Part shown: positions 54,706 through 63,919 of the stretch, piece after piece
Layout of the letters: the number at the start of each line of letters is the position of its first letter
Position numbering within the stretch: the stretch's first letter is position 1
Source of the DNA: Collinsella sp. An307
GTDB taxonomy: Bacteria; Actinomycetota; Coriobacteriia; Coriobacteriales; Coriobacteriaceae
Direction: 5' to 3'
Assembly: GCF_002161805.1 (NCBI RefSeq)
Contig: NZ_NFIP01000007.1
Location: 85,346-149,345 of the forward strand
Length of the DNA: 64,000 nucleotides
Notes under the pieces: model-generated
What the model saw: the letters and a program-made list of their open reading frames with translations, nothing else
Told to the model about the DNA's origin: nothing
Databases searched by the model: none
Program-made: the position numbers and the translations under genes

Positions 54706-55107
54706 ATGGAACGCTATGTTTTGCGAAACGCAGGTGCTAACGCTCCGGAGAGCCTGCAGCGCGGCATCGATTGGCTGATTGCGCAGGGCGGTGGCACTGT
54801 GGCGGCTGATTCCCGTGAAGTCATCCAGCGTATGCTCGGGTTCGAGTCAGGCGTTGATGTTGACGCGTTCTTCAAGAAGTTTAAAGACCAGGGCATTAAG
54901 TTTGGACACATGCGGCGAGGGCTTCCCTTTAAGGGCAATGTCGTCGCTGCATTCACCTCAGACGGTATCCTCAGAATGCTCGACAATCGTCCGGGAATCA
55001 CACAACTGCTCGTTTTAGAAGGAAACGAGCGCGATACCCGATGGTGGATAGGCCGCAGGAATCCTGCGAAGTTCAACGACGTCGTCGATAGCAACACGGT
55101 TGCCTAG
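54706..55107 (+). CDS. Unrecognised cytoplasmic protein, 133 aa
   Basis: No family recognised. There is no signal peptide or membrane helix. Composition is mixed alpha/beta, with a helical N-terminal half (SLQRGIDWLIAQGGG, REVIQRMLGFESGVDVDAFFKKF) and a basic, Trp-containing C-terminal part (ERDTRWWIGRRN). The good SD (AGGAG at 5 nt), an upstream palindrome and a downstream terminator support a real monocistronic gene. It is divergent from the P-type ATPase. Confidence 0.75.
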   Translation: MERYVLRNAGANAPESLQRGIDWLIAQGGGTVAADSREVIQRMLGFESGVDVDAFFKKFKDQGIKFGHMRRGLPFKGNVVAAFTSDGILRMLDNRPGITQLLVLEGNERDTRWWIGRRNPAKFNDVVDSNTVA

Positions 55108-55131
55108 GCCTGGGAGATCTAAAGGCAGAGA

Positions 55132-55157
55132 GCCCGTTAGCAGGAGTGCTAACGGGC
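55132..55157. terminator. Strong hairpin terminator between the 133-aa gene and tRNA-Arg
   Basis: A perfect 11-bp stem GCCCGTTAGCA / TGCTAACGGGC with a GGAG loop. Plus-strand downstream sequence is only moderately T-rich, so it probably serves both convergent units. Confidence 0.65.
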
Positions 55158-55173
55158 CCTGTTCAGTTTAGGG

Positions 55174-55247
55174 TGTCCCGTGCAGGATTCGAACCTGTGG
55201 CCTTCTGCTCCGGAGGCAGACGCTCTATCCAGCTGAGCTAACGGGAC
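55174..55247 (-). tRNA. tRNA-Arg (anticodon CCG)
   Basis: A 74-nt gene without an encoded CCA. The acceptor GTCCCGT pairs with ACGGGAC. The anticodon arm TCTGC-CTCCGGA-GCAGA gives CCG, reading CGG. The T arm contains GGTTCGAATCC. Confidence 0.95.
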
Positions 55248-55259
55248 GTGACGCAAGCC

Positions 55260-55288
55260 ATTATACCCAAATCGTCTGCGCGTGCCAG
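55260..55288 (-). promoter_or_regulatory. Promoter of tRNA-Arg
   Basis: On the minus strand CTGGCA, 17-nt spacer, perfect TATAAT, 12 bp before the tRNA. Confidence 0.75.
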
Positions 55289-55397
55289 TCTGCCGAAAGG
55301 GGCTGCTGATGACAGAGTTAATTCTCTATGTACGCGAGATACTTCGCGTTACTATGTACCAACGTTGACGGTTACACGCTGAGCCCGAGGAGCCCAG

Positions 55398-56423
55398 ATG
55401 ATTGCTATTTTGAAGAAGAACGCCGACTCAAATGCGGTCGCCCATCTTGTTTCATGGATCGAGAAGAAGGGACTCACCGCGCACGTGAGCCATGGTGAGA
55501 ACGAGACGATCATAGGCCTCGTGGGCGATACCACCAAGATCGATCCGTTCCTTCTGGAATCTATGGATATTGTCCAGCGCGTTCAGCGTGTGTCCGAACC
55601 GTTCAAAAAAGCGAACCGCAAGTTCCACCCGGCGGACTCCGTCATCGACTGCGGCGGCGTTCCCATCGGCGGTGGCAACTTCCAGGTTATCGCCGGCCCT
55701 TGTTCGGTTGAAGGCGATAATCTCGTCCGTATCGCCCGTCGCGTGAAGGAAGCGGGCGCCACGATGCTCCGAGGCGGCGCCTACAAACCCCGCACATCCC
55801 CGTACGCCTATCAGGGCATGGGGCCCCGTGGCCTCGACCTTTTGCTGGAAGCCCGAGCCGAGACGGGCCTTCCCATCGTTACCGAGATTATGGATCCGCG
55901 CGATATTGACGAGTTCCTTTCGCGCGGCATCGACGTCATGCAGATCGGCGCACGTAACGCACAGAACTTCCCCCTCCTAAAAGAGGTCGGAAAGACCCGC
56001 GTTCCCGTCCTTCTCAAACGCGGCCTTGCGGGCACGATCGATGAGCTTCTGATGGCCGCCGAGTACATCATGAGCGAGGGTAACGACAACGTCATCCTCT
56101 GCGAGCGCGGCATCAGGACGTTTGAAACGCGTACGAGGAACACCTTTGATCTCAACGCGGTGCCGGTGCTCCACGAGCTCTCCCATCTACCCGTTGTTGC
56201 CGACCCAAGCCATGCGACGGGCTACACGCGCTACGTCGAGCCCATGGCACTCGCCGCCGTGGCTGCCGGAGCCGACGGCCTTGAGGTCGAGGTCCACGAC
56301 GACCCGGCACATGCTTGGTCTGACGGCGCCCAGGCCCTTACGCCCGAGATGTTCGATGATCTCATGGCACGCATCCGCATCATCCGTGAGGCGATCACTG
56401 CCGATGCCTGCCAGGAGAGATAA
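55398..56423 (+). CDS. aroF: 3-deoxy-7-phosphoheptulonate (DAHP) synthase, type I-beta, 341 aa
   Basis: First step of the shikimate pathway: condenses PEP and erythrose-4-phosphate. Residues 1-75 look like the N-terminal ferredoxin-like (ACT-like) domain of the Thermotoga-type enzyme, which mediates Tyr/Phe inhibition. The barrel carries IAGPCSVEG, RGGAYKPRTSPYAYQG, and the metal/substrate residues in VVADPSHATG. AGGAG at 6 nt. It opens the aromatic operon; no clear promoter was found in the 110 bp upstream. Confidence 0.95.
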   Translation: MIAILKKNADSNAVAHLVSWIEKKGLTAHVSHGENETIIGLVGDTTKIDPFLLESMDIVQRVQRVSEPFKKANRKFHPADSVIDCGGVPIGGGNFQVIAGPCSVEGDNLVRIARRVKEAGATMLRGGAYKPRTSPYAYQGMGPRGLDLLLEARAETGLPIVTEIMDPRDIDEFLSRGIDVMQIGARNAQNFPLLKEVGKTRVPVLLKRGLAGTIDELLMAAEYIMSEGNDNVILCERGIRTFETRTRNTFDLNAVPVLHELSHLPVVADPSHATGYTRYVEPMALAAVAAGADGLEVEVHDDPAHAWSDGAQALTPEMFDDLMARIRIIREAITADACQER

Positions 56424-57382
56424 TGGACGAGGTAGACGCTTTGCGGAAGACAAGCATCGATGATGGCGGCGGGAAACGTTCTCCCACGGTCGGCATCGTC
56501 GGCCTCGGCCTCATAGGCGGAAGCTTTGCCAAGGCCTATGCTAAGGCCGGCTGGCGCGTGCTTGCGAGCGATATCGACCCTAACGTAATGGACGCAGCGC
56601 GCATCGAGACCATCCAGGGAGCACTTGATGACTCTTCTCTAGGTGAATGCGAGCTCATCATACTTGCAGCCTATCCTGATGCGTGCATCACATGGCTCGA
56701 AACTCACGCTGGTGCCCTATCTAAAGCGGCCGAGCTCTCGCGTGACGCAGACTCGACGCTCCACGAGTGCCAGGCAGGGCCTTTGGTTATCGATGTTGCG
56801 GGCATCAAAGAGACGATCTGCACACAAGCGTTCGCCATCGCCCAGGCAGCACGCTTCCCGTTCCTGGGAACACACCCCATGGCGGGAACCGAGATGTCCG
56901 GCTTTGCCTTCTCACGCGCCGACCTGTTCGTAGGTGCTCCCATGGTCCTCGTCCCACCCGAGCTCGACGACATCTCGCGGCTCCTTCTGCTCGACCGAGC
57001 GCATGACCTGCTCCTGCCGGTCGGCTTTGGCAGCTTCAGCGTCACCACGCCGGAGGCTCACGACAGGGTCATCTCCTACACGAGCCAACTCGCACACGTG
57101 GTATCGAATGCATACGTCAAAAGCCCCACGGCGCAAGAGCACCACGGGTTTTCTGCCGGCAGCTATCGTGACCTCACGCGCGTCGCCCATCTGAACGCTT
57201 CGATGTGGTCCGAGCTCATGATTGATAACGCTGACAACCTCGCACAAGAGATTTCTCAGCTTATGGATTCACTCGGCGCATACCGCGACGCCCTTGTTGC
57301 GCGCGATACTCCTCACCTCAAGGCGCTCCTTGCGGAGGGTGACCGCATTAAACGCGCGCTCGATGACGATTCGGAGGCATGA
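56423..57382 (+). CDS. tyrA: Prephenate dehydrogenase, 319 aa
   Basis: Oxidises prephenate to 4-hydroxyphenylpyruvate for tyrosine. The NAD-binding motif GIVGLGLIGGSFAKAY is at about residue 24; the catalytic His region is GTHPMAGTEMSG. No C-terminal ACT domain, so feedback control may rest on other enzymes. Its ATG overlaps the aroF stop by 1 nt (TAATG), indicating coupling. Confidence 0.95.
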   Translation: MDEVDALRKTSIDDGGGKRSPTVGIVGLGLIGGSFAKAYAKAGWRVLASDIDPNVMDAARIETIQGALDDSSLGECELIILAAYPDACITWLETHAGALSKAAELSRDADSTLHECQAGPLVIDVAGIKETICTQAFAIAQAARFPFLGTHPMAGTEMSGFAFSRADLFVGAPMVLVPPELDDISRLLLLDRAHDLLLPVGFGSFSVTTPEAHDRVISYTSQLAHVVSNAYVKSPTAQEHHGFSAGSYRDLTRVAHLNASMWSELMIDNADNLAQEISQLMDSLGAYRDALVARDTPHLKALLAEGDRIKRALDDDSEA

Positions 57383-57386
57383 TTAT

Positions 57387-58496
57387 ATGGACACGCTCAC
57401 CGTTGACGTGAATGTCTCTCGCCCTTATCGCGTACATGTGGGAACACGCCTTCTAGAGCGCGTCGGCGAGATTGTGCGTCCGCTCGTTGCAGGCGCACAC
57501 GCAGCTATCGTCACCGATTCCAATGTGGGTCCCTTGTACGCCCCTATTGTTGAGGAAAGCTTGGCGCAGGCCGGCTTTAAGACAACGACCTTCGTCTTCG
57601 CTGCAGGTGAATCAAACAAGACACTTGCAACCTATGAGGAGATACTCGCTCACCTCGCTGACAACCACCTTGACCGCGGCGACGTCGTCATAGCTCTCGG
57701 CGGCGGCGTTACGGGCGACATGGCAGGCTTTGCCGCCGCAACGTATCTGCGTGGCATCGCATACGTTCAGGTACCGACGAGCCTGCTTGCCATGGTGGAC
57801 TCCTCTGTTGGAGGGAAGTGCGCCGTCGACCTGCCTCAAGGGAAAAACCTCGTGGGAGCCTTCTGGCAACCAAAAGCGGTGATTGCCGACGTGGGTTGTT
57901 TGGGCACGCTTTCTGCCGAGCAACTTGCGGACGGTTGCGGTGAGGTTATCAAGCATGCCGTCATCGCCGACGCGAACCTTCTCGACATTCTAGAGGCACA
58001 TCCCATCACCCTCGCGTCCCTCTCCGAAAACCTGCCCCTTATCGCCGCAATTGTGGCACGCAACGTTGAGATCAAGCGCAATGTCGTTGTTCAAGACGAG
58101 CGTGAATCCGGCGTGAGGAAACTCTTGAACTTTGGCCACAGTATTGGTCACGCCATAGAAGCAAGGTCTCACTTTGCGCTCGGCCACGGCACCTCTGTCG
58201 CCATGGGTATGGTCGCTATCACGCGCGCCACGGCCTCCGTGGCCGATGACCCAGAGCCGCTCATCGAGCTCGCCCATCGTATCGCCAAAGTTTGCGAGGC
58301 GCATGGCCTTAAAACGTCCTGTCCGTATGAGGCAAAAGAGCTTGTAGCATCCGCTCTTCACGACAAGAAGCGCCGAGGCGACGCGATTGATCTGGTGCTC
58401 CCCTTGGGAGTTGCCTCCTGCACTATTCAGACAGTCGAGCTCGACCAGTTTTTCGAACTCATGAGAATCGGCCTTTCCGAAGAGGAGCTGAGCTAG
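57387..58496 (+). CDS. aroB: 3-dehydroquinate synthase, 369 aa
   Basis: Second step of the pathway; NAD- and metal-dependent cyclisation of DAHP. The signature GGGVTGDMAGFAAATYLRG and zinc-ligand regions (GEVIKHAVIAD, NFGHSIGHAIEA, GHGTSVAMGM) are intact. ATG 57387 has GGAGG at 9 nt, 4 nt after tyrA; the longer open frame lies inside tyrA. Confidence 0.97.
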   Translation: MDTLTVDVNVSRPYRVHVGTRLLERVGEIVRPLVAGAHAAIVTDSNVGPLYAPIVEESLAQAGFKTTTFVFAAGESNKTLATYEEILAHLADNHLDRGDVVIALGGGVTGDMAGFAAATYLRGIAYVQVPTSLLAMVDSSVGGKCAVDLPQGKNLVGAFWQPKAVIADVGCLGTLSAEQLADGCGEVIKHAVIADANLLDILEAHPITLASLSENLPLIAAIVARNVEIKRNVVVQDERESGVRKLLNFGHSIGHAIEARSHFALGHGTSVAMGMVAITRATASVADDPEPLIELAHRIAKVCEAHGLKTSCPYEAKELVASALHDKKRRGDAIDLVLPLGVASCTIQTVELDQFFELMRIGLSEEELS

Positions 58497-58497
58497 C

Positions 58498-59820
58498 GTG
58501 ATTGCAACCATCGAGCCCCGCGACCTTGTTGGCGAGGTCGGCGCCATCTCCTCCAAATCGGTGGCGCACCGACTCATCATCGCCGCAGCGCTTGCGAACG
58601 GAAAGACCGAGCTTGCCTGCGCGACCACTTGCGATGACATCGACGCGACGGTACGTTGCCTCACAGCGCTCGGAGCCCATATCGATAGGACCGATACGGG
58701 CTATATTGTCTCGCCCATTCCCAAAAGTCGCGAACAAGGCATTCTCTCCGCACTTAAGGGCCGTGAGCTCGACTGCGGTGAATCCGGTTCCACGCTACGC
58801 TTTATGCTTCCCGTTGCCTGTGCGCTTGGCGCCAACGCGGTCTTTACCGGTTCCGAGCGCCTGGGGCAGCGCCCACTCGGCGAGCTCGCCGGAGAGATTG
58901 TCGCAGCCGGCTGCGATATCACGGGACTTGGCTCCTTCCCGCTCGGAACCTCAGGCAGAATGCGCCCTGGCAGGTTCATTCTGCCGGGAGATGTGAGCTC
59001 GCAGTACATCTCGGGCCTCCTTCTTGCGGCACCGCTGCTGCCGGGCGAGGTTGAGATTCTGGTGCGGGGACGCATCGAGAGCAAGCCCTATGTGTCCTTA
59101 ACCGTGCAGGCTCTCGAATCATTCGGCGTGTCCGTGAGAACGAGGAAGCTCGTCGGTGCCACTGCAGAGGAGCCGCAGACCCTTTACACCGTACAGGGAG
59201 AAGGATACCGGACCCCCGGAACGGTCGCCGTCGAGGGCGACTGGTCAAATGCCGCCTTCTGGCTCTGCGCGGGCGCCCTGGGAAAGGAACCTCTGACGGT
59301 GCGCGGTCTGTCGCCCCGCTCAGTCCAAGGGGATCGAAACATCACGGCTGCGCTCGTCTTGTTTGGGGCGAAAGTCGTTCGCGGGGCTGATTCGGTTACG
59401 GTAAGGCCGGACAGGCTGCACGGCATCAAGCTTTCAGCAAAAGACATCCCCGACCTTGTTCCCGTGATATCCGCCGTTGCCGCATGCGCCGAGGGACGTA
59501 CGGTCATCGAGGATTGCGCGCGCCTGCGCATAAAGGAATCTGACCGCATGGCCACGACGACTGAGATGCTGCGCGCCCTTGGTGCAGATATCCGTATCGA
59601 AGGAGACTCGCTCGTCATTGACGGTAAGCCCTCGCTTTCAGGCGGAACAGTGCAGGCGCATAACGACCATCGCATCGCCATGACCGCCGCCGTCGCAGCC
59701 GTTCGCGCGGAGGGGCCTGTCATAATTGAAGGTGCGGAGGCGGTAGCAAAGTCCTACCCGGCCTTCTTTGACGACTATCGTACGCTTGGCGGCGACGTAC
59801 GCACCCAGGAGGCGATGTAA
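58498..59820 (+). CDS. aroA: EPSP synthase (3-phosphoshikimate 1-carboxyvinyltransferase), 440 aa
   Basis: Sixth step: transfers enolpyruvyl from PEP to shikimate-3-phosphate. Motifs include ISSKSVAHRLIIAAAL, the PEP-site region CGESGSTLRFMLP, RIKESDRMA and HNDHRIAMTAAV. The ESGST sequence around the PEP-site loop differs from the NAGTA of E. coli-type enzymes. GTG start one base after the aroB stop. Confidence 0.96.
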   Translation: MIATIEPRDLVGEVGAISSKSVAHRLIIAAALANGKTELACATTCDDIDATVRCLTALGAHIDRTDTGYIVSPIPKSREQGILSALKGRELDCGESGSTLRFMLPVACALGANAVFTGSERLGQRPLGELAGEIVAAGCDITGLGSFPLGTSGRMRPGRFILPGDVSSQYISGLLLAAPLLPGEVEILVRGRIESKPYVSLTVQALESFGVSVRTRKLVGATAEEPQTLYTVQGEGYRTPGTVAVEGDWSNAAFWLCAGALGKEPLTVRGLSPRSVQGDRNITAALVLFGAKVVRGADSVTVRPDRLHGIKLSAKDIPDLVPVISAVAACAEGRTVIEDCARLRIKESDRMATTTEMLRALGADIRIEGDSLVIDGKPSLSGGTVQAHNDHRIAMTAAVAAVRAEGPVIIEGAEAVAKSYPAFFDDYRTLGGDVRTQEAM

Positions 59821-59822
59821 CC

Positions 59823-60950
59823 ATGTCATCCACCGTCGGCAATGTCCTCAAGCTCTCGATCTTTGGCGAGTCTCACTCCCCCGCCATCGGCTGCTCGCTA
59901 GACGGGTTGCCTGCCGGCATCCCTATCGACATGGACGCCCTGCAAACCTTTCTCGAGCGGCGTGCCCCGGGCAGGTCCAAGACGGCAACTGAACGGAATG
60001 AGGCGGATAGACCCGAGATTCTGTCCGGCATACATGAGGGCGTCACCGATGGTGCGCCCTTTGCCGCCATCATCCGCAATGCCAACACGCGCAGCAAAGA
60101 CTATGAGGGCCTAAGGTCCGTGCCGCGACCGGGGCATGCGGACTATCCCGCACGCATCAAGTTCGGAAACTGGCACGATGTCGCGGGCGGCGGCCACTTC
60201 TCCGGACGTCTCACGGCGCCGCTCTGCATCGTCGGCGGCATCGCCCTGCAGGCGCTCGCCTCTCTTGGTATCACGGTAGCCGCCCACATCGCCTCTCTTG
60301 GGCCAGACGGAATTGCGGACGAAGGGCTAGACGAACTCGCGCTTGACGAGTCGCAGCTCGCGCGTCTTCGCGTGCGGGCCTTCCCCACCATCTCCTCTGA
60401 AGCTGAGGCACGTATGACGCAAGCCATACTCGATGCACGCGCATCGAAAGACAGCATCGGCGGCATCATCGAATGCGCCGCATACGGCGTGCCCGCCGGC
60501 ATCGGAGACCCCATGTTCGACGGGCTCGAGAATCGCATAGCGCGTCTGGCCTTTGGTATCCCTGCCGTAAAAGGCGTTGACTTTGGCGCCGGGTTTGCCG
60601 CAGCGTACCTCAAGGGCAGCGAGAACAACGACCCGTACCGCATCATCGATGGTGCGATTTCTACTGAATCAAACAATGCCGGCGGTATTCTCGGTGGTAT
60701 CTCCACTGGCATGCCGCTCATTTGGCAAATGGCGGTCAAGCCCACGCCCTCGATTGCAGCACCCCAGAAGAGCGTCGATATGGACGCTATGCAGGATGCC
60801 GAGCTCGTCGTCCATGGGCGGCACGACCCTTGCATCGTCCCGCGCGCCGTGCCGGTTGCCGAGGCGGTATGCGCGCTTGCGCTCCTCGATGCCCTTCTGG
60901 AAGATGGGCGTTTCCCCCAGCCGGACCCCCAGGTCATGCAAGACTGTTAG
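59823..60950 (+). CDS. aroC: Chorismate synthase, 375 aa
   Basis: Seventh step, reduced-FMN-dependent formation of chorismate. N-terminal FGESHSPAIGCSLDGLP, RPGHADYPARIKFG and C-terminal GRHDPCIVPRAVPVAEA are diagnostic. Standard length. GGAGG precedes the ATG, 2 nt after aroA. Confidence 0.97.
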   Translation: MSSTVGNVLKLSIFGESHSPAIGCSLDGLPAGIPIDMDALQTFLERRAPGRSKTATERNEADRPEILSGIHEGVTDGAPFAAIIRNANTRSKDYEGLRSVPRPGHADYPARIKFGNWHDVAGGGHFSGRLTAPLCIVGGIALQALASLGITVAAHIASLGPDGIADEGLDELALDESQLARLRVRAFPTISSEAEARMTQAILDARASKDSIGGIIECAAYGVPAGIGDPMFDGLENRIARLAFGIPAVKGVDFGAGFAAAYLKGSENNDPYRIIDGAISTESNNAGGILGGISTGMPLIWQMAVKPTPSIAAPQKSVDMDAMQDAELVVHGRHDPCIVPRAVPVAEAVCALALLDALLEDGRFPQPDPQVMQDC

Positions 60951-60957
60951 GAGAGAT

Positions 60958-62103
60958 ATGGAGCTCACCGAAATTCGCGATAGGCTCGATACCATCGATG
61001 CTAAGCTTCTCGACCTGTTCTGCGAACGCATGAAGCTTGCCGCCGAGGTAGCCGCCTCAAAGAAGAAGTCCGGTAAGGCCGTATTCGACCCCGCACGTGA
61101 GCGTGAGAAGCTCTCCCGTGTCGCCGAACAGGTACCGGAGGAGCTCGTACCCCAAGCGGTGGCACTGTTCTCGCTCTTGATGAGCATGAATAAGGCGGAG
61201 CAGTCCCGCATCCTCTCTGCCGGCGACCCGCACAGCATCGCCGAGATGACCAAATCCGCCCTCAAGCCCGCCGATGTCCCCTTCCCAGCACGCGCATCCA
61301 TTGCCTGCCAGGGTGTGGAGGGAGCGTACAGCCAGATCGCCGCGAGCCGCCTCTTCAGGCTGCCGAGCATCGCGTTCTTCGCCTCCTTTGATGGTGTTTG
61401 CCGCGCGGTCAAGGACGGCCTCGTGCGTTACGGTGTCCTCCCCATTGAGAACTCAACGGCCGGCTCGGTAAACGCCGTATACGACCTGCTGGCCGAGTAT
61501 CGGTTCCATATCGTGCGCTCCATCCGCCTTAAGATCGATCACAATCTGCTCGCCAAGCCCGGAACGCGTATCGAGGATATTCGCGAGGTCTGGTCCCATG
61601 AGCAGGCAATCGCTCAGTGCGCTGGCTATCTTGAATCTCTCGGTGTACGCGTTCATGTATGCGAGAACACGGCTCAGGCAGCGGAGGCCGTCGCATCTTC
61701 TTCGCGCACCGATGTCGCAGCCCTTTCCTCTCGCGTCTGCGCCGACCTGTACGGGCTCGATCTCCTCGACGAAGACGTCCAGGACTCGGACAACAACTAC
61801 ACGCGGTTCGTCGTGATATCCGCTGAGCCCGAAATCTACGCTGGCGCAACGCGCGCCTCCCTCATGCTGACCGTGAGTCATGAGCCCGGCTCTCTCTATC
61901 GCGTGCTCGAGCGCTTCTACGCCCTGGGGATCAACCTCGTGAAACTCGAGAGCCGCCCGATCCCGGGTCGTGATTTTGAGTTCATCTTCTACTTCGACCT
62001 CGACTGTCCGGTGAGTGCCCCTTCGTTTATCGAGCTCCTCGATTCACTGGGGGATGTATGCGAGCGCTATTGGTACTTTGGCAGCTATACGGAGGTGCTC
62101 TAG
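60958..62103 (+). CDS. pheA: Bifunctional chorismate mutase / prephenate dehydratase, 381 aa
   Basis: Converts chorismate to prephenate and then phenylpyruvate. Residues 1-85 are an AroQ-type chorismate mutase (IRDRLDTIDAKLLDLFCERM). Residues 105-285 are the dehydratase domain (GVEGAYSQIAA, LPIENSTAGSV, NYTRFVVIS). Residues 295-375 are a regulatory ACT domain with the EPGSLYRVL and ESRPIPG motifs that bind phenylalanine. ATG 60958 follows GGAG; 7 nt after aroC. It also feeds prephenate to TyrA. Confidence 0.96.
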   Translation: MELTEIRDRLDTIDAKLLDLFCERMKLAAEVAASKKKSGKAVFDPAREREKLSRVAEQVPEELVPQAVALFSLLMSMNKAEQSRILSAGDPHSIAEMTKSALKPADVPFPARASIACQGVEGAYSQIAASRLFRLPSIAFFASFDGVCRAVKDGLVRYGVLPIENSTAGSVNAVYDLLAEYRFHIVRSIRLKIDHNLLAKPGTRIEDIREVWSHEQAIAQCAGYLESLGVRVHVCENTAQAAEAVASSSRTDVAALSSRVCADLYGLDLLDEDVQDSDNNYTRFVVISAEPEIYAGATRASLMLTVSHEPGSLYRVLERFYALGINLVKLESRPIPGRDFEFIFYFDLDCPVSAPSFIELLDSLGDVCERYWYFGSYTEVL

Positions 62104-63408
62104 ATGATGTCCCCGCAACAGACATGTCATGTTGCCGAAAGCCGGCCATACGGTGTTCTAGGACGCGTGCTCGGGCACAGCTACACCCCCACCATCTATC
62201 GCGAGCTTGCCGGTCTCGACTACATTCGTTTTGAGCGACAGCCTAAAGACGTGGAGGCATTTCTACGCGGTGACGAATGGGAGGGTGTGAACGTCACCAT
62301 TCCCTACAAGAAGCTCGCTGCCGAGATAGTAGATGAGCTCTCCCCCATCGCGCAGCGTCTGGGAAACGTGAATACGATCACGCGCCTTGCGGACGGCCAT
62401 CTGAAGGGTGACAACACCGACTACTTTGGCTTCAAGATGCTTGTGGAAGCACTCGGGCTCGAGCTTGCCGGCAAGCGCGCACTCGTTTTCGGTGGCCATG
62501 GCGGAGCCGGTTCCACGTGCATGGTCGTACTCGGAGATCTGGGTATGGAGCCTGTCGCGGTATGCCGCACCGTCGAGAGCGCCGAGCAGGCTGGAGCCGC
62601 CTCGGCGTTTCCGAGCATCACGTATGAAGAGCTCGATGCATATCGCGATGCTGCTCTCGTAGTGAACGCGACACCCGTTGGGATGTATCCCAACTGTCCG
62701 GAAACCATCTGGCCTCTCGATGCATTTCCCTCCCTTCTGGCCGTGGTCGACATCGTGTACAACCCCGCGCGAACAGGTCTTATGATGGAGGCGGAACGTC
62801 GCGGCATCCCCACCATCGGCGGCCTTCTCATGCTCGTCGCCCAAGCCGCGGCCGCTGTGGAGCGGTACACGGGAAACACCGTTACCATCGAGCGCATCCG
62901 TGAGGTCACCGCGGCACTTGATGCGGCGGAGGAAAACATCGCCCTCATTGGAATGCCCGGCGCCGGCAAGACACGGGTGGGTTCTGAACTCGCCGCACTT
63001 CTTGGTCGCGAGCATATCGATATCGACGCCGAGCTTGAGAATGTTTTGGGAACGACCTGCTCCGATTTCATCACCTCTCAGGGCGAAGACGCTTTTCGAC
63101 ACGAGGAAACGGAAGCGCTGCGCCGCATCGCCGGTCGCAGCGGACTTGTCATCTCGTGCGGCGGGGGCGTTGTGACCCGCCAGGAGAATTATCCTCTGCT
63201 GCACCAGAATTCCCGCATCGTCATGCTTGACCGGCGGCTCGAGGAACTCTCGAGCAAGGGTCGCCCTATCACTGCTCGCGACGGCGTAGAGGCGCTTGCA
63301 GCCCAACGTATGGATACCTATCGTGCCTGGGCCGACATCATTATCCGTTCCCGTGAAAGCGCTGCAGCGACCGCCCATGCGCTGAAGGAGGAGCTATGCG
63401 CGCACTAG
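62104..63408 (+). CDS. aroE-aroK: Shikimate dehydrogenase-shikimate kinase fusion, 434 aa
   Basis: Steps four and five of the pathway in one chain. Residues 15-275 are AroE: VLGHSYTP, the catalytic Lys (K70, IPYKK) and Asp (D106, GDNTDYFG), the nucleotide-binding GGHGGAGST and NATPVGMYP. Residues 279-434 are AroK: Walker A GMPGAGKTRVG (283-293), shikimate ligands at D306/D308, R332 (FRHEE), GGG at 353-355 and the lid Arg in GRPIT. Both halves keep key residues, so both activities are expected. ATG directly follows the pheA stop; GGAGG at 8 nt. Confidence 0.94.
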   Translation: MMSPQQTCHVAESRPYGVLGRVLGHSYTPTIYRELAGLDYIRFERQPKDVEAFLRGDEWEGVNVTIPYKKLAAEIVDELSPIAQRLGNVNTITRLADGHLKGDNTDYFGFKMLVEALGLELAGKRALVFGGHGGAGSTCMVVLGDLGMEPVAVCRTVESAEQAGAASAFPSITYEELDAYRDAALVVNATPVGMYPNCPETIWPLDAFPSLLAVVDIVYNPARTGLMMEAERRGIPTIGGLLMLVAQAAAAVERYTGNTVTIERIREVTAALDAAEENIALIGMPGAGKTRVGSELAALLGREHIDIDAELENVLGTTCSDFITSQGEDAFRHEETEALRRIAGRSGLVISCGGGVVTRQENYPLLHQNSRIVMLDRRLEELSSKGRPITARDGVEALAAQRMDTYRAWADIIIRSRESAAATAHALKEELCAH

Positions 63409-63833
63409 TCATCAATGGACCCAACCTCAACATGCTCGGCATTCGTGAGCCGGGAATCTACGGGAACGATTCCTATGACGACCTTGTTGCCCTATGCGAG
63501 ACGGCTGGAGCAGAACTTGGTTTTGACAAGGTCGAAGTGTTTCAATCGAATCATGAGGGCGCCATCATCGATAAGATCCAAGAGGCGTATGGCGCCTTCG
63601 ATGGCATCGTCATCAATCCTGCCGCCTACACGCATACAAGCGTGGGCATCCTCGATGCTCTCAAGGCGGTGAGTATCCCTGCCGTTGAGGTCCATATCTC
63701 TGATGTTGATGCGCGAGAGGACTTCCGCCAGATCTCCTATGCCGGTATGGCCTGCTTTGCGCGGATATCGGGCGAGGGACTTGAGGGATATCGACACGCG
63801 CTAAAGCTTCTTGCGGATCGCCTCACGTCATAG
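63396..63833 (+). CDS. aroQ: Type II 3-dehydroquinate dehydratase, 145 aa
   Basis: Third step of the pathway. The dodecameric type II enzyme is recognised by INGPNLNMLGIREPGIYG, the catalytic Tyr in that segment, FQSNHEGAIID and NPAAYTHTSVG, and VEVHISDVDARE. The start overlaps the aroE-aroK end by 13 nt and has GGAGGAG. Last gene of the operon. Confidence 0.97.
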   Translation: MRALVINGPNLNMLGIREPGIYGNDSYDDLVALCETAGAELGFDKVEVFQSNHEGAIIDKIQEAYGAFDGIVINPAAYTHTSVGILDALKAVSIPAVEVHISDVDAREDFRQISYAGMACFARISGEGLEGYRHALKLLADRLTS

Positions 63834-63919
63834 CTCACGCATGTGCATGTAGCACGCTTCGTGTGCAACTAGAACAGCTTATATGCATATCAGGCTTATA
63901 GGACAAAATGTGTGTCCGG

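Noticed and set aside
55132..55247. Shared CCCGTTAGC between the terminator stem and the tRNA-Arg 5' end as an attachment site
   Set aside because: The match is about 9-10 bp, sits in a hairpin, and no integrase or foreign DNA lies beside it.
55332..55349. Small hairpin ACGCGA-TCGCGT before the aromatic operon as an attenuator
   Set aside because: Only 6 bp, with no T run, leader peptide or competing stem.
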